Shown: positions 54,642-63,438 of the stretch, piece after piece | Numbering within the stretch: position 1 is the first letter of the stretch | Layout of the letters: the number at the start of each line of letters is the position of its first letter | Assembly: GCF_023715405.1 (NCBI RefSeq) | Contig: NZ_JAMBOC010000001.1 | Coordinates: 2,108,001 to 2,172,000 of the forward strand | Length of the DNA stretch: 64,000 bases | Direction: 5' to 3' | Source: Solibacillus isronensis | Lineage (GTDB): Bacteria > Bacillota > Bacilli > Bacillales_A > Planococcaceae | The notes under the pieces: model-generated | The model's input: only the letters and a program-made list of their open reading frames with translations | Told to the model about the DNA's origin: nothing | Databases searched by the model: none | Program-made: the position numbers and the translations under genes

Positions 54642-56141
54642 TTATAAGCCGATTGTAGCCGCTTTCATTATTTGTTCTTGCGTAGCTTCTGCGATTGGTA
54701 AATCCGCTGTAATCTTTCCTGTATTCATTACCAGTACACGGTCACACATTCCAAGGATTTCAGGCAGATCCGATGAAATCATGATTACGATCTTGCCCTC
54801 ATCGACCAATGTATTCATCAGACGATATACTTCAACTTTTGCCCCAACATCAATTCCCCTTGTCGGTTCATCAAAAATAAATATATCGGCATTTGTACAA
54901 AGCCACTTGGCGATAACAACCTTCTGCTGATTCCCACCACTGAAATGTCGGGCATTCAACTCAATGTTATTCGGCCTCACCTGCAAATCCTGGATATAGT
55001 TGTTTGCCTGTTCTTTCATTGCCTTTAAATCCAATAACCTTGATTTGCCTGTAAACTTCTTCATATTTGCCAGACAGACATTTAAATCCAGCGGCAAGTC
55101 GAGCAAAAGTCCTTCCGATTTTCTATCTTCAGTAATAAAGGCGATTCCCGCATCAATTGCCTGTCGAGGATTTTTAATTTTCTTTTCTTTTCCGTTAATC
55201 AATATTTTTCCGGTAACCCGTTTATCTGCACTAAATATAGCCCTTGCCAACTCAGTCCGGCCTGCTCCGACTAACCCCGAAATCCCGACAATTTCACCAT
55301 AGTGAACATCCAGATTAATCGGTTCTTGACCTGCTTCCACAACAAAGTCCCTTAAACTGAAGCCAACTTCTCCGCGTTCAAAATCTTTCTTAGGGAACTT
55401 TTCATCCAATGAACGCCCTACCATTAGCTCAATCCATTCATCAGGTGTAGTAGTAGCCACTTCTACCGTGTCGATGGAGTTACCATCCCTTAAAATCGTA
55501 ATCCGGTCTCCCAAACGCTGAATTTCTTCCAAACGGTGGGAAATAAAGATAATAGCAATCCCTTCATTTCTCAACTGATCAACAATTTTATAGAGCTGTT
55601 CGACTTCCCGACCACTTAAACTGGATGTCGGTTCGTCCATAATAATGAGTTTGGCCTCCAGAATAAGCGCTTTCGCAATTTCCACCAGTTGCTGCTGACC
55701 CATCCCTAAATTACCTAATGTTTCAGTTGCCAAAAGAGGATTTTGACCGAGTCGAACTAATAATTCCTTTGCTTTTTCAATCATCTGCTTGCGGTTAAGC
55801 AAACTGAATCTGCTGTTTTTCATTTCCCGTCCTAAGAAAATATTTTCATAGACTGTTAATTCCTCGATAACATTTAACTCCTGATAAATTGTTGCAATTC
55901 CGATATCCATTGCTTCAATTGGCGTGTTAATCTTTACCGGTTGCCCTTCCCAGTAAATTTCACCCTTATCCAATGAATAGGCCCCTGTCAAAATCTTTAT
56001 CAGTGTTGATTTTCCCGCGCCATTTTCACCAAGTAATACATGTACTTCTGCAGGTTTCACATTAAAATCGACCCCTTTTAGAACATGATTATTCGAGAAG
56101 CTTTTGAATAGTTGCTTTACTTCTAATAATGATTGTTTCAT
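54642..56141 (-). CDS. Sugar/inositol ABC transporter ATPase (two nucleotide-binding domains)
   Basis: Powers the importer. The 499-aa protein has two fused ABC domains, as in RbsA/MglA. The first has Walker A GENGAGKSTL, signature LGMGQQQLVEIAKAL and Walker B LIIMDEPTSSLSG. The second has the degenerate Walker A GLVGAGRTEL, usual for the C-terminal half of this family, then SGGNQQKVVIAKWL and IFDEPTRGIDVG. ATG at 56141 has AGGAG upstream, 12 nt after the preceding gene. Confidence 0.93.
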   Translation of the reverse strand: MKQSLLEVKQLFKSFSNNHVLKGVDFNVKPAEVHVLLGENGAGKSTLIKILTGAYSLDKGEIYWEGQPVKINTPIEAMDIGIATIYQELNVIEELTVYENIFLGREMKNSRFSLLNRKQMIEKAKELLVRLGQNPLLATETLGNLGMGQQQLVEIAKALILEAKLIIMDEPTSSLSGREVEQLYKIVDQLRNEGIAIIFISHRLEEIQRLGDRITILRDGNSIDTVEVATTTPDEWIELMVGRSLDEKFPKKDFERGEVGFSLRDFVVEAGQEPINLDVHYGEIVGISGLVGAGRTELARAIFSADKRVTGKILINGKEKKIKNPRQAIDAGIAFITEDRKSEGLLLDLPLDLNVCLANMKKFTGKSRLLDLKAMKEQANNYIQDLQVRPNNIELNARHFSGGNQQKVVIAKWLCTNADIFIFDEPTRGIDVGAKVEVYRLMNTLVDEGKIVIMISSDLPEILGMCDRVLVMNTGKITADLPIAEATQEQIMKAATIGL

Positions 56142-56153
56142 CCTGTCACTCCT

Positions 56154-57161
56154 TTAAGCATTTGTTGGAATGAGCACCCCATTCTGTTTAAAAGACTGGG
56201 TCGCAGCATGAGCTACTTTTAATGCTCGAATACTATCACTCACAGTTGCCAATGAAGGTAATCCTTGTTCAATCGCATTTGCGAAAGCGCTTAACTCATT
56301 GACATAAGCGGATGTAAAGCGTTCCTGAAACACTGGAATAATTTCATGTCGGTTTCCGCTGCCTGTTAATATTTGAACATTGGACTTCCGGTTACTGCCG
56401 ATTAACAGCGTCCCTTCTGTTCCGATTACTTCTGTTCTTACATCGTAGCCGTAAAATGCATTTCGGCTTCCTTCTAAATCTCCAATGTAACCGTTTTCAA
56501 ATTTCAGAAAAGCCAACGCCTGATCCACATCTCCCGCCTGACTGAAATCCGGGTATTTTATAATACTGCCGAAAGCAGCAATCTCTGAAACGGTTGTCCC
56601 CATCAAGTAATGTGCCAGATCAATGTCATGTATCATCAGATCGATAAAAATTCCTCCACTGCGTTCTATAAAGGATAGAGGTGGAGCATATGGATCCCGG
56701 CTTATACTTTTAAAATAAATGGGCTGACCGATCGCTCCCTCATTTATCGCTCGCTTTGCCTCCATATAGTCAAAATCAAAGCGTCTCATAAAACCGATTT
56801 GGCAAAATCCATTAGTCTCAACCAGTACTTGTTCTATCTGCAAAGATTCCTCTAAATCGATGGTAAGCGGTTTCTCAACAAAAACAGCTTTACCTGCTTT
56901 TAAAGCACCTGTTACTAATTCAAAATGAGTTGTAGTAGATGAAACGATAACTACGGCTTGTATACTTTCATCTTCAAAAATATCTTCAGTGCGCTCTGTA
57001 AATTTAGGTATCCCGTATTTTATTGCGACCTCTTGAGCAATTTCCAACTTATTATCGCAGACCACTTTTAAGTTAAAATTCCTAATTTTCAGTAAATTTT
57101 CTACATGACTAATCCCTAACCTTCCTAGCCCGATTAATGCTACAGAAATCATTTCCTTCAT
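56154..57161 (-). CDS. Gfo/Idh/MocA oxidoreductase, second IolG-like dehydrogenase
   Basis: An NAD(P)-dependent dehydrogenase of 335 aa resembling IolG (Rossmann motif ALIGLGRLGISHVENL, EKPLTI loop, DLMIHDIDLAHYL active-site block). It may oxidise scyllo- or chiro-inositol or another isomer, feeding 2-keto-inositol into the pathway; the sequence does not settle this. ATG at 57161 overlaps the previous stop (ATGA). The GGGGG site actually fits the internal ATG at 57152 (10 nt) better, so the true start may be three codons later. Confidence 0.85.
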   Translation of the reverse strand: MKEMISVALIGLGRLGISHVENLLKIRNFNLKVVCDNKLEIAQEVAIKYGIPKFTERTEDIFEDESIQAVVIVSSTTTHFELVTGALKAGKAVFVEKPLTIDLEESLQIEQVLVETNGFCQIGFMRRFDFDYMEAKRAINEGAIGQPIYFKSISRDPYAPPLSFIERSGGIFIDLMIHDIDLAHYLMGTTVSEIAAFGSIIKYPDFSQAGDVDQALAFLKFENGYIGDLEGSRNAFYGYDVRTEVIGTEGTLLIGSNRKSNVQILTGSGNRHEIIPVFQERFTSAYVNELSAFANAIEQGLPSLATVSDSIRALKVAHAATQSFKQNGVLIPTNA

Positions 57162-58141
57162 TCCCCCATTGCAGTAAGTATTCGACTATTTAAAGACTCA
57201 TGTGCTTTTTGTATATACTTCATATTTTGAATGGATGCTTCCAAATATTGTTTAGCAAGGTCCGGATTATTTATACAGCGTTCAAATTCTTCTATTTGAC
57301 GTAAATATTGATCATCTTCAATTGTATGTTTTTCTATTAATTTACGATTTTCATCAAAAATCGTAATATGACCATTATGGTCGTAGGATAAATCAGGTCT
57401 AAAGCAGTGTTCCACCCGTATGCTGCCTTTTGTACCTATGATTTCATACATATCATAAAATGGCATATTCATAGAACAAACAAAAGTAGCCGTCACCCCA
57501 TGCCGGTCAACCATCGTACATACACCCGTTAAGTCCACATCTTGTCCTTCAGTTTTAATATAGTGGATATGACTAGGCTGAAACTTTAAAATTTGTGTAA
57601 TTACATGCATACAATAACAACCAACATCATTCAAAGCACCCCCGCCTAAATTAGCCTTTAAGCGAATATCATTTTCATCTTCAATCTGCCATGAAAAATG
57701 TGCCTTGATATGCTTTATATCCCCGAGCTCTCCTTTGTCTATAAATGCCTTAACAATATTATGCTGCGCATGATGCTGGTACATAAAAGCTTCTAAAACA
57801 ACTTTTTCTGTTTCATGTTGGGCAGCGATTACTTCCTCTACTTGTTCAAGATTTACAGCTAAAGGTTTCTCCACCAATACATGTTTACCTGCCTCCAAAG
57901 CTTTTACAACATATTTGGCATGTAACTCATTTGGTAATGGGATGTAGATTGAATCCAGTTTTTCATCTGCTAATAGCTCTTCATACGAATCATAAGCTGT
58001 CTGAATTTGAAAACGTTCTACTTTAGTTATTGATTTAGAGGCAATGGCTGTTACTTTGGATGTCGGACTTTTTTTGATAGCAGGTACAACTTGTTCAAAT
58101 GCAATATTGGCTGCACTTAAAATTCCCCATTTTAATTCCAC
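57158..58141 (-). CDS. Gfo/Idh/MocA oxidoreductase, first gene of the inositol operon
   Basis: A 327-aa dehydrogenase of the same superfamily but a different branch (Rossmann start KWGILSAANIAFEQVVPAI, EKPLAVN loop, GGGALNDVGCYCMHV active-site block). This branch includes 1,5-anhydro-fructose, glucose-fructose and trans-dihydrodiol-type dehydrogenases and, in bacilli, scyllo-inositol dehydrogenase IolW, so an inositol-isomer or sugar substrate is plausible. GTG at 58141 is the start, with AGGAGG 9 nt upstream, directly behind the operon promoter. Confidence 0.82.
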   Translation of the reverse strand: MELKWGILSAANIAFEQVVPAIKKSPTSKVTAIASKSITKVERFQIQTAYDSYEELLADEKLDSIYIPLPNELHAKYVVKALEAGKHVLVEKPLAVNLEQVEEVIAAQHETEKVVLEAFMYQHHAQHNIVKAFIDKGELGDIKHIKAHFSWQIEDENDIRLKANLGGGALNDVGCYCMHVITQILKFQPSHIHYIKTEGQDVDLTGVCTMVDRHGVTATFVCSMNMPFYDMYEIIGTKGSIRVEHCFRPDLSYDHNGHITIFDENRKLIEKHTIEDDQYLRQIEEFERCINNPDLAKQYLEASIQNMKYIQKAHESLNSRILTAMGE

Positions 58142-58167
58142 CTATAGAAACCTCCTATGTAAATTTA

Positions 58168-58181
58168 GTTAAGCGCTTTCC
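58168..58181 (-). promoter_or_regulatory. Operator-like palindrome at the start of the inositol operon
   Basis: Minus strand GGAAAGCGCTTAAC with perfect core AAGCGCTT, about 10-20 bp downstream of the -10 box, at the expected transcription start. The central CG and flanks fit LacI-family operators. It also resembles a CcpA cre site, so it may bind the operon's own LacI regulator, CcpA, or both. Confidence 0.6.
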
Positions 58182-58190
58182 TTATTGCTA

Positions 58191-58219
58191 ATTGTAATTG
58201 TATGGATAGTCAATTTCAA
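58191..58219 (-). promoter_or_regulatory. Sigma-A promoter of the inositol operon
   Basis: Minus strand: -35 TTGAAA (58214-58219), 17-nt spacer, -10 TACAAT (58191-58196). It is the only good promoter seen before the 13 tightly packed genes. The spacer from 58220 to 58522 is AT-rich with nothing else recognisable. Confidence 0.72.
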
Positions 58220-58522
58220 GGATATTTTTGATTAATAGAGAATTTTCTGCTATTTCAACTACAACATAAATAATTTTTATTTTCCCTATATAATACTAAC
58301 TGTCGCATATATTATATTAAAATTGAATAAGACAAATTTTTATGTTTTACCATTCAATAAATTCTTATCTTATATAACTGCAATCAAAATATAATTAATT
58401 ATTTAGTAAAACTTAATATAAAGGTAGAATATCTTATTGATTAATATATTGAAGATTTTATTAAAATAATTATTGAATACTAAAATTATTTAATACCTAT
58501 TGCTATTTCATCTATAAAATTA

Positions 58523-58566
58523 AAGCCTATGAAATTTTAAACTTCGCAAAATTTCACAGGCTTTTT
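58523..58566 (-). terminator. Terminator of the two-nuclease gene
   Basis: Long stem AAGCCTRTGAAATTTT / AAAATTTCAYAGGCTT with T-rich tails on both strands (better on plus). Confidence 0.7.
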
Positions 58567-58592
58567 TCACCTTTATTTATGCACCTTTTAAA

Positions 58593-61500
58593 TCAATTCC
58601 AAATTAACTTTGCCCATTCAGGATTATCGATAAATGGATTACGATTTCCTTGTATTTCGAAGATTTTTTCATTCCGTCTTTTTTCAATTTCATCTACAGG
58701 ATCATTTTTGTGCCATTCTAGTAAAACAGATAATTTTCCATGATAAGGGTTTTTTCCGTTATTTACTTTTTCATTTAATTCAAGATCAACCCGATCACCT
58801 GATTCGTAACGTACCGCCATATAAAATAACATACGGGCAACATCACCTTTAACGTGGTTTGGTGGCTCGAATGAATCACTGTCACGTTTGCAAAGTTCAC
58901 AATTTTTCACACTCGTTCCACCGTTATCAAAGTCCAAGCTTCCTCTTGAACTATTCACCTGCATATCGGTAGCACGTAGATGATGAATATCTGTTCCTGG
59001 ACCATTACTTGTTCCAAAGTTTCCATGGGACTTTGCCCAGACATGTTCACGGTTCCAGTCGCCTACATTACCACCATTTGAAGATTTAGAGCGCGAAATA
59101 CCAGAATAGAAGAGCAGAACATTGTTAGAATTGTTTGGGTCTTCATCTGTAATTCTTAGGGCCTCCCATACTTGGTCATAGCTTAAAACTTTGTGATTAG
59201 AAATAATTTCATGTAAAGTACTCTTCAATGCCGCACCCGTTTTTCCTGATGCCGCTGCATAGTATCCATTATTTTCACCTTTTGCTGATACGGTTACTGA
59301 AAATTGTGTTGTTACACTAAACTCTCCATCTGTTGCAGTGACCCCAACGATATGCGAACCAACTGGTAAAGATAAAGTTAAGATATCGCCATTAACGCTA
59401 CCTTTTGTTGCAGAAAATGTTAATGTATCATTATTTGGATCTGAAAAATGGTCTAATAAAGAAATACTAATTTCTTCATCTTCCATAACATCTTTATTAG
59501 AAATGGGTAATGCTACTATAGGTGCTTTAGATGGAAAAGAAGGGTCTCCGATTGGAGCCCCTTCCGAATTAGTAACTTTAATTTGTTCTTTCGATGCGCC
59601 ATTTTCATATTTAATTGTTGCATTTTCAGCGCCTCGAATTTCTTTTACATTTGTACCATCAATAATTAACTCTTTCACTTTTGTTCCTTTTAAGTCAATG
59701 ATGGCACCAGCTTTTTCAGGCTTAATTGTAACAGAGTTTTCTGCAAAGCCCTCTCCGCTTAGTTCCACATATTGTCCATGGAAGAAAACGCCGTTTGTTA
59801 TTACGGAATCACCATCAAGGTCTACGTTAACATTTTCTTTATTAAAGACTAATTTTGTAGTAGATAAATCAGCGATGCTATACACTCTTTGCTCAGAAAT
59901 TGGTGTATCATCACCAAATCCATTTAAGTCAATTTGTACCATTACTGGATCGTGATCACTTGCACGACCAGCCATATCTGTAAAATCAGCATTAATGTGC
60001 AGAATATCAATTTCTGTGTTTTTCACTAAATTGTTAGAAACTAAAATATGATCCAATACTTGTGAATTCCCTTGATATAGATAAGTGTAACGATCCTTTT
60101 CTTCTACTTTGTTGATCATGTTCGTCATTAACTGACCTTCATGAATCTTCAAAGCATCTGCAAATTGATAATCGTTAAAATCACCTACAGATACAATATT
60201 AGCATTCGGATTTTTAGATTTAATGTCTGCTACAAAGCCATAAACGATTTGAGCAATTTTTTTACGTTGTACTTCACTTTCATAAACAGGCGGTTGAATG
60301 GATCCAAATAAAGGTGTATCACCTGATTTTGAATTCCAGTGATTTACAATAGCAATAACATCCTCACCATTAAAAGTAAACTGTCCTGCTAATGGCTTAC
60401 GGCTGCTATTAAATGCTGAATTATTCGGGTCTATTCGTCCTGGATTTAATGTCAATTGGCCATTTTCGTATCCTACAGCAGTTGTTGCATCTCCTGCTTT
60501 AATTCCTTCTGGCAATTCGACCCGCTCCGGATTATAAAGGAATCCTACACGAATATTCGCATTTGGAGCTCCGCCATCTGCATTATTTACCGGATCAATA
60601 TTTAAATATTTATATTCCGGGCCACCTGCATCTTTGATAGCTTTGATTAAGCGTTCATAGCTTTGATTAGCTGCAGAATTTCCAGCACTTGAACCATTAT
60701 TATCCTGTACTTCAGTTACACCGATAATATCTGGCTTTTCCATATCATGTACAAATGCGCGAGCAAGCTTTTTAGCCTTTTCATTTGATGTTTCTCCAGT
60801 ATTATTTGAAAAATTTTCCAAATTGTAAGAAGCTATCGTCAACTTCTTCTCATCTTTTTTAAGTGAAGTTTTTTCAGGTGTAGTAGATCCTTTTACAAGC
60901 TTTTGGCTCATATCATTCAAATCAGCATAAATTTTGTAGTTTTGATAAGAGTAGCCTACAATTCCTGTAATAGGTCCATTAAATTTATCACCTGTTGCTA
61001 CTTCAAAATCACGTGCAGCACCATTTGGTTCCAAACGGAATTGAATACGATTAGGATTTGTCTTACCGTCCTCATATAAAACCCCACCATGTAACGAGTT
61101 AGTTGGCTCACTCTCAAGCACTGTGATTAAGTCCCCATGTTCTTGAGGAGACACTGCCTTTACATTACCAACACTCACACGCATCCCTTCAATACTTTCC
61201 CAAAAATCGATTGCATCTTCTTCAGGGTCAAATACAGTGAACTGGTCATTATCAATTGTAGTAAAGCTTATATTGGCCTCATCCAATGTAATCGCTTCCG
61301 GAAGCGCTACTCCTCTTTCGATTACTTCCACTTTTCCGCCCTGGTCATTTCGCACATTAATTTGCGTTGTTTTTAAATCTGTTATTTGGCGGTCACTGTA
61401 CCCGTCATATGCATATTCACTTACTTTACCCGTCACTTTCACTAAATCCCCAATTTTAACCGGCCAAGCCTTCGTACCAGCATATAAGAAAATAGCTTCA

Positions 61501-63344
61501 GATGTATACGGATTGTTATCCACTAACTCATCTGGCGTCTGGATAGTGTAATAATATGCGCCATTTAACATAAATTCATATGTCACAATCCCTTGTACTT
61601 CTACACTCTCATTTTCAAATGAGGTTTTATGGCCCGCTCCTTGAATATCATGAATCTGTAAACCATCCGTAATTTTATATTCGAATGTTGTTACATCGCT
61701 CGAGATACCATCTTTCACTACTATCGCTTTTAAAGTTGTATCTTTTTCAATTTCAATAGGTGACAAATATTCAATACTTTCAGTTGTTGGATTATCTCCA
61801 TCCACTGTATAGTAAATCTTTGTACCTGCCGTAGGGGTAGATAATGTTACTACTTGTTTGCCAATATAAGTTCCCGCACCAGGTAAAGCAACAGCCGGTC
61901 TTAATGTTGCACTGTCCTCTACAATGTCTACCGATGAACGCGGTATGATTTGATAGTCATTATCATATTGTTGAACAATACCTGTAATGCTTTCATAATT
62001 ACCATCTGCTCGCAGTGAATCCAATTGTCCGGTTTCATCACGAATTAAAATATTATTTCCTTGCTCGTCTACAGCTTTATAATTAATCCAACCGTTCCCA
62101 GATGAATCAATACTTAATGTTGTATTTTTTACTGTTACAAGTTGCGATTCAAGCTTTTCATTAATATCACCAATTGCCACGACTTTCGCATTTGGCCCTT
62201 CTCCTCCTGTAACATTTTCAATCACAGCCGCACTATCCAACTGCAAAAGTCCTCTGAAATCAGCTAATTTACCAGTCAATGTGACCTCATCGCCTACAGA
62301 AACATTTAAGCTTGTTGGTCGAACAGCAATACCACCCGTTTCATCTTGAACGGAAATCGTATTTTTCAGCTTAGCTGCAACTTTTCCTTTCACTGTCACT
62401 GTTGTTCCTACAGCCTGTCCACGCACCTCGGCAATCGTTGGAATATCCTCTTCATTTGTCACAGTATAAGTGAAAGTTGTGACATCACTATTTTCCATTT
62501 CTTCCGCAACTGCAATCGCTTTAATTGTAGTTGTTTGATCAATTACTATTGGTTCACTATATAGTTTGCCATTTTCAATACTTGGTTTTGAATCATCTGT
62601 TGTGTAGTAAATAACCGCTCCATCAGTAGTAGTAGATAAAGTTATTGTAGTCCCCTTTGATACTGTTGATGAAGGTTGCGAAGCTGTTACTACTGCAACT
62701 TTTGATTCTTCGGGTGGTGTTACTACTCCGCCATCCATCGTATGTAGTCCAAGATGGCTATAATCACCAACCTCATAGGCAATCCATTCTCCAGATAAAT
62801 CCACATCATCATTTATAATTGTATCACCGGATTTGACATTACTTTTTCTAACTAATGTTACATCTTTTGCAAAAGTTTCAGCAGATCCTACTTTACCAAT
62901 TGAATCAATTATTTCAGTTCCTTTTTTTAGAACAATTTGATCATTCCCATTAAAGTTTATAACCCCTGTATCTTTTTTATTTCCTTTAGAGACAATAGCA
63001 TCATCTGTACTATTATAGATTACATAAGTCTCACTATGTTCTAGCATTCCATCTAACTTTAAATTAGCAGTCGAACTTGTCTTACCCTCAGTAGGAGTAC
63101 CTGTATCACCTTTATTTGCGTAAAGATCTAAGTTATATAAACTTAAATCAATAGTTTTCCCGGTCCCATTATACAATTCAATTGCTTTATTAATACTAGT
63201 ACCCTCAATATATTCCGAAATAATTAAATCTGTCGCTAATGTTTCGGCATTTGTGACAACTGGTGTTGCAGGTACTACAACACTTGCTACTAAACTTGTT
63301 GCTATAAATGTATTAACATTCTTTTTCCATTTCTTTTTGTACAA
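58593..63344 (-). CDS. Giant secreted protein with EEP nuclease and endonuclease I domains
   Basis: A 1583-aa extracellular protein. The start is TTG at 63344 with AGGGAG 10 nt upstream; the signal peptide ends near TNA. Domains in order: lamin-tail-like domain (about 35-200), chitobiase C-terminal-type repeat (about 222-293), OB-fold modules (300-475), a second such repeat (485-556), more OB-type modules (560-665), EEP nuclease (about 833-1140, with SYNLENFSN, VEVQDNNG, VNHWNSKSG, GDFNDYQF, SDHDPV), a shared module (1161-1255), a cadherin/Ig-like domain (1274-1355), and an endonuclease I domain (1360-1583, with NREHVWAKSH and DIHHLRATDMQ). Residues 220-1255 follow the plan of the nuclease at 38727-42260. 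Two unrelated nuclease folds in one chain suggest efficient breakdown of external DNA. No cell anchor is recognised. Confidence 0.9.
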   Translation of the reverse strand: MYKKKWKKNVNTFIATSLVASVVVPATPVVTNAETLATDLIISEYIEGTSINKAIELYNGTGKTIDLSLYNLDLYANKGDTGTPTEGKTSSTANLKLDGMLEHSETYVIYNSTDDAIVSKGNKKDTGVINFNGNDQIVLKKGTEIIDSIGKVGSAETFAKDVTLVRKSNVKSGDTIINDDVDLSGEWIAYEVGDYSHLGLHTMDGGVVTPPEESKVAVVTASQPSSTVSKGTTITLSTTTDGAVIYYTTDDSKPSIENGKLYSEPIVIDQTTTIKAIAVAEEMENSDVTTFTYTVTNEEDIPTIAEVRGQAVGTTVTVKGKVAAKLKNTISVQDETGGIAVRPTSLNVSVGDEVTLTGKLADFRGLLQLDSAAVIENVTGGEGPNAKVVAIGDINEKLESQLVTVKNTTLSIDSSGNGWINYKAVDEQGNNILIRDETGQLDSLRADGNYESITGIVQQYDNDYQIIPRSSVDIVEDSATLRPAVALPGAGTYIGKQVVTLSTPTAGTKIYYTVDGDNPTTESIEYLSPIEIEKDTTLKAIVVKDGISSDVTTFEYKITDGLQIHDIQGAGHKTSFENESVEVQGIVTYEFMLNGAYYYTIQTPDELVDNNPYTSEAIFLYAGTKAWPVKIGDLVKVTGKVSEYAYDGYSDRQITDLKTTQINVRNDQGGKVEVIERGVALPEAITLDEANISFTTIDNDQFTVFDPEEDAIDFWESIEGMRVSVGNVKAVSPQEHGDLITVLESEPTNSLHGGVLYEDGKTNPNRIQFRLEPNGAARDFEVATGDKFNGPITGIVGYSYQNYKIYADLNDMSQKLVKGSTTPEKTSLKKDEKKLTIASYNLENFSNNTGETSNEKAKKLARAFVHDMEKPDIIGVTEVQDNNGSSAGNSAANQSYERLIKAIKDAGGPEYKYLNIDPVNNADGGAPNANIRVGFLYNPERVELPEGIKAGDATTAVGYENGQLTLNPGRIDPNNSAFNSSRKPLAGQFTFNGEDVIAIVNHWNSKSGDTPLFGSIQPPVYESEVQRKKIAQIVYGFVADIKSKNPNANIVSVGDFNDYQFADALKIHEGQLMTNMINKVEEKDRYTYLYQGNSQVLDHILVSNNLVKNTEIDILHINADFTDMAGRASDHDPVMVQIDLNGFGDDTPISEQRVYSIADLSTTKLVFNKENVNVDLDGDSVITNGVFFHGQYVELSGEGFAENSVTIKPEKAGAIIDLKGTKVKELIIDGTNVKEIRGAENATIKYENGASKEQIKVTNSEGAPIGDPSFPSKAPIVALPISNKDVMEDEEISISLLDHFSDPNNDTLTFSATKGSVNGDILTLSLPVGSHIVGVTATDGEFSVTTQFSVTVSAKGENNGYYAAASGKTGAALKSTLHEIISNHKVLSYDQVWEALRITDEDPNNSNNVLLFYSGISRSKSSNGGNVGDWNREHVWAKSHGNFGTSNGPGTDIHHLRATDMQVNSSRGSLDFDNGGTSVKNCELCKRDSDSFEPPNHVKGDVARMLFYMAVRYESGDRVDLELNEKVNNGKNPYHGKLSVLLEWHKNDPVDEIEKRRNEKIFEIQGNRNPFIDNPEWAKLIWN

Positions 63345-63390
63345 TTAAATCTTTCTCCCTTCGTGTTGAGAAAACTTGACTATTATTAGA

Positions 63391-63429
63391 AAAACAAAGC
63401 CTTCTTCCTCATCTTTAGAAGAAGGCTTT
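63391..63429 (-). terminator. Terminator of the 5'-nucleotidase gene
   Basis: Stem AAAGCCTTCTTC / GAAGAAGGCTTT and a T-run on the minus strand, between the 5'-nucleotidase stop and the two-nuclease gene. Confidence 0.88.
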
Positions 63430-63438
63430 TGTATGAAA

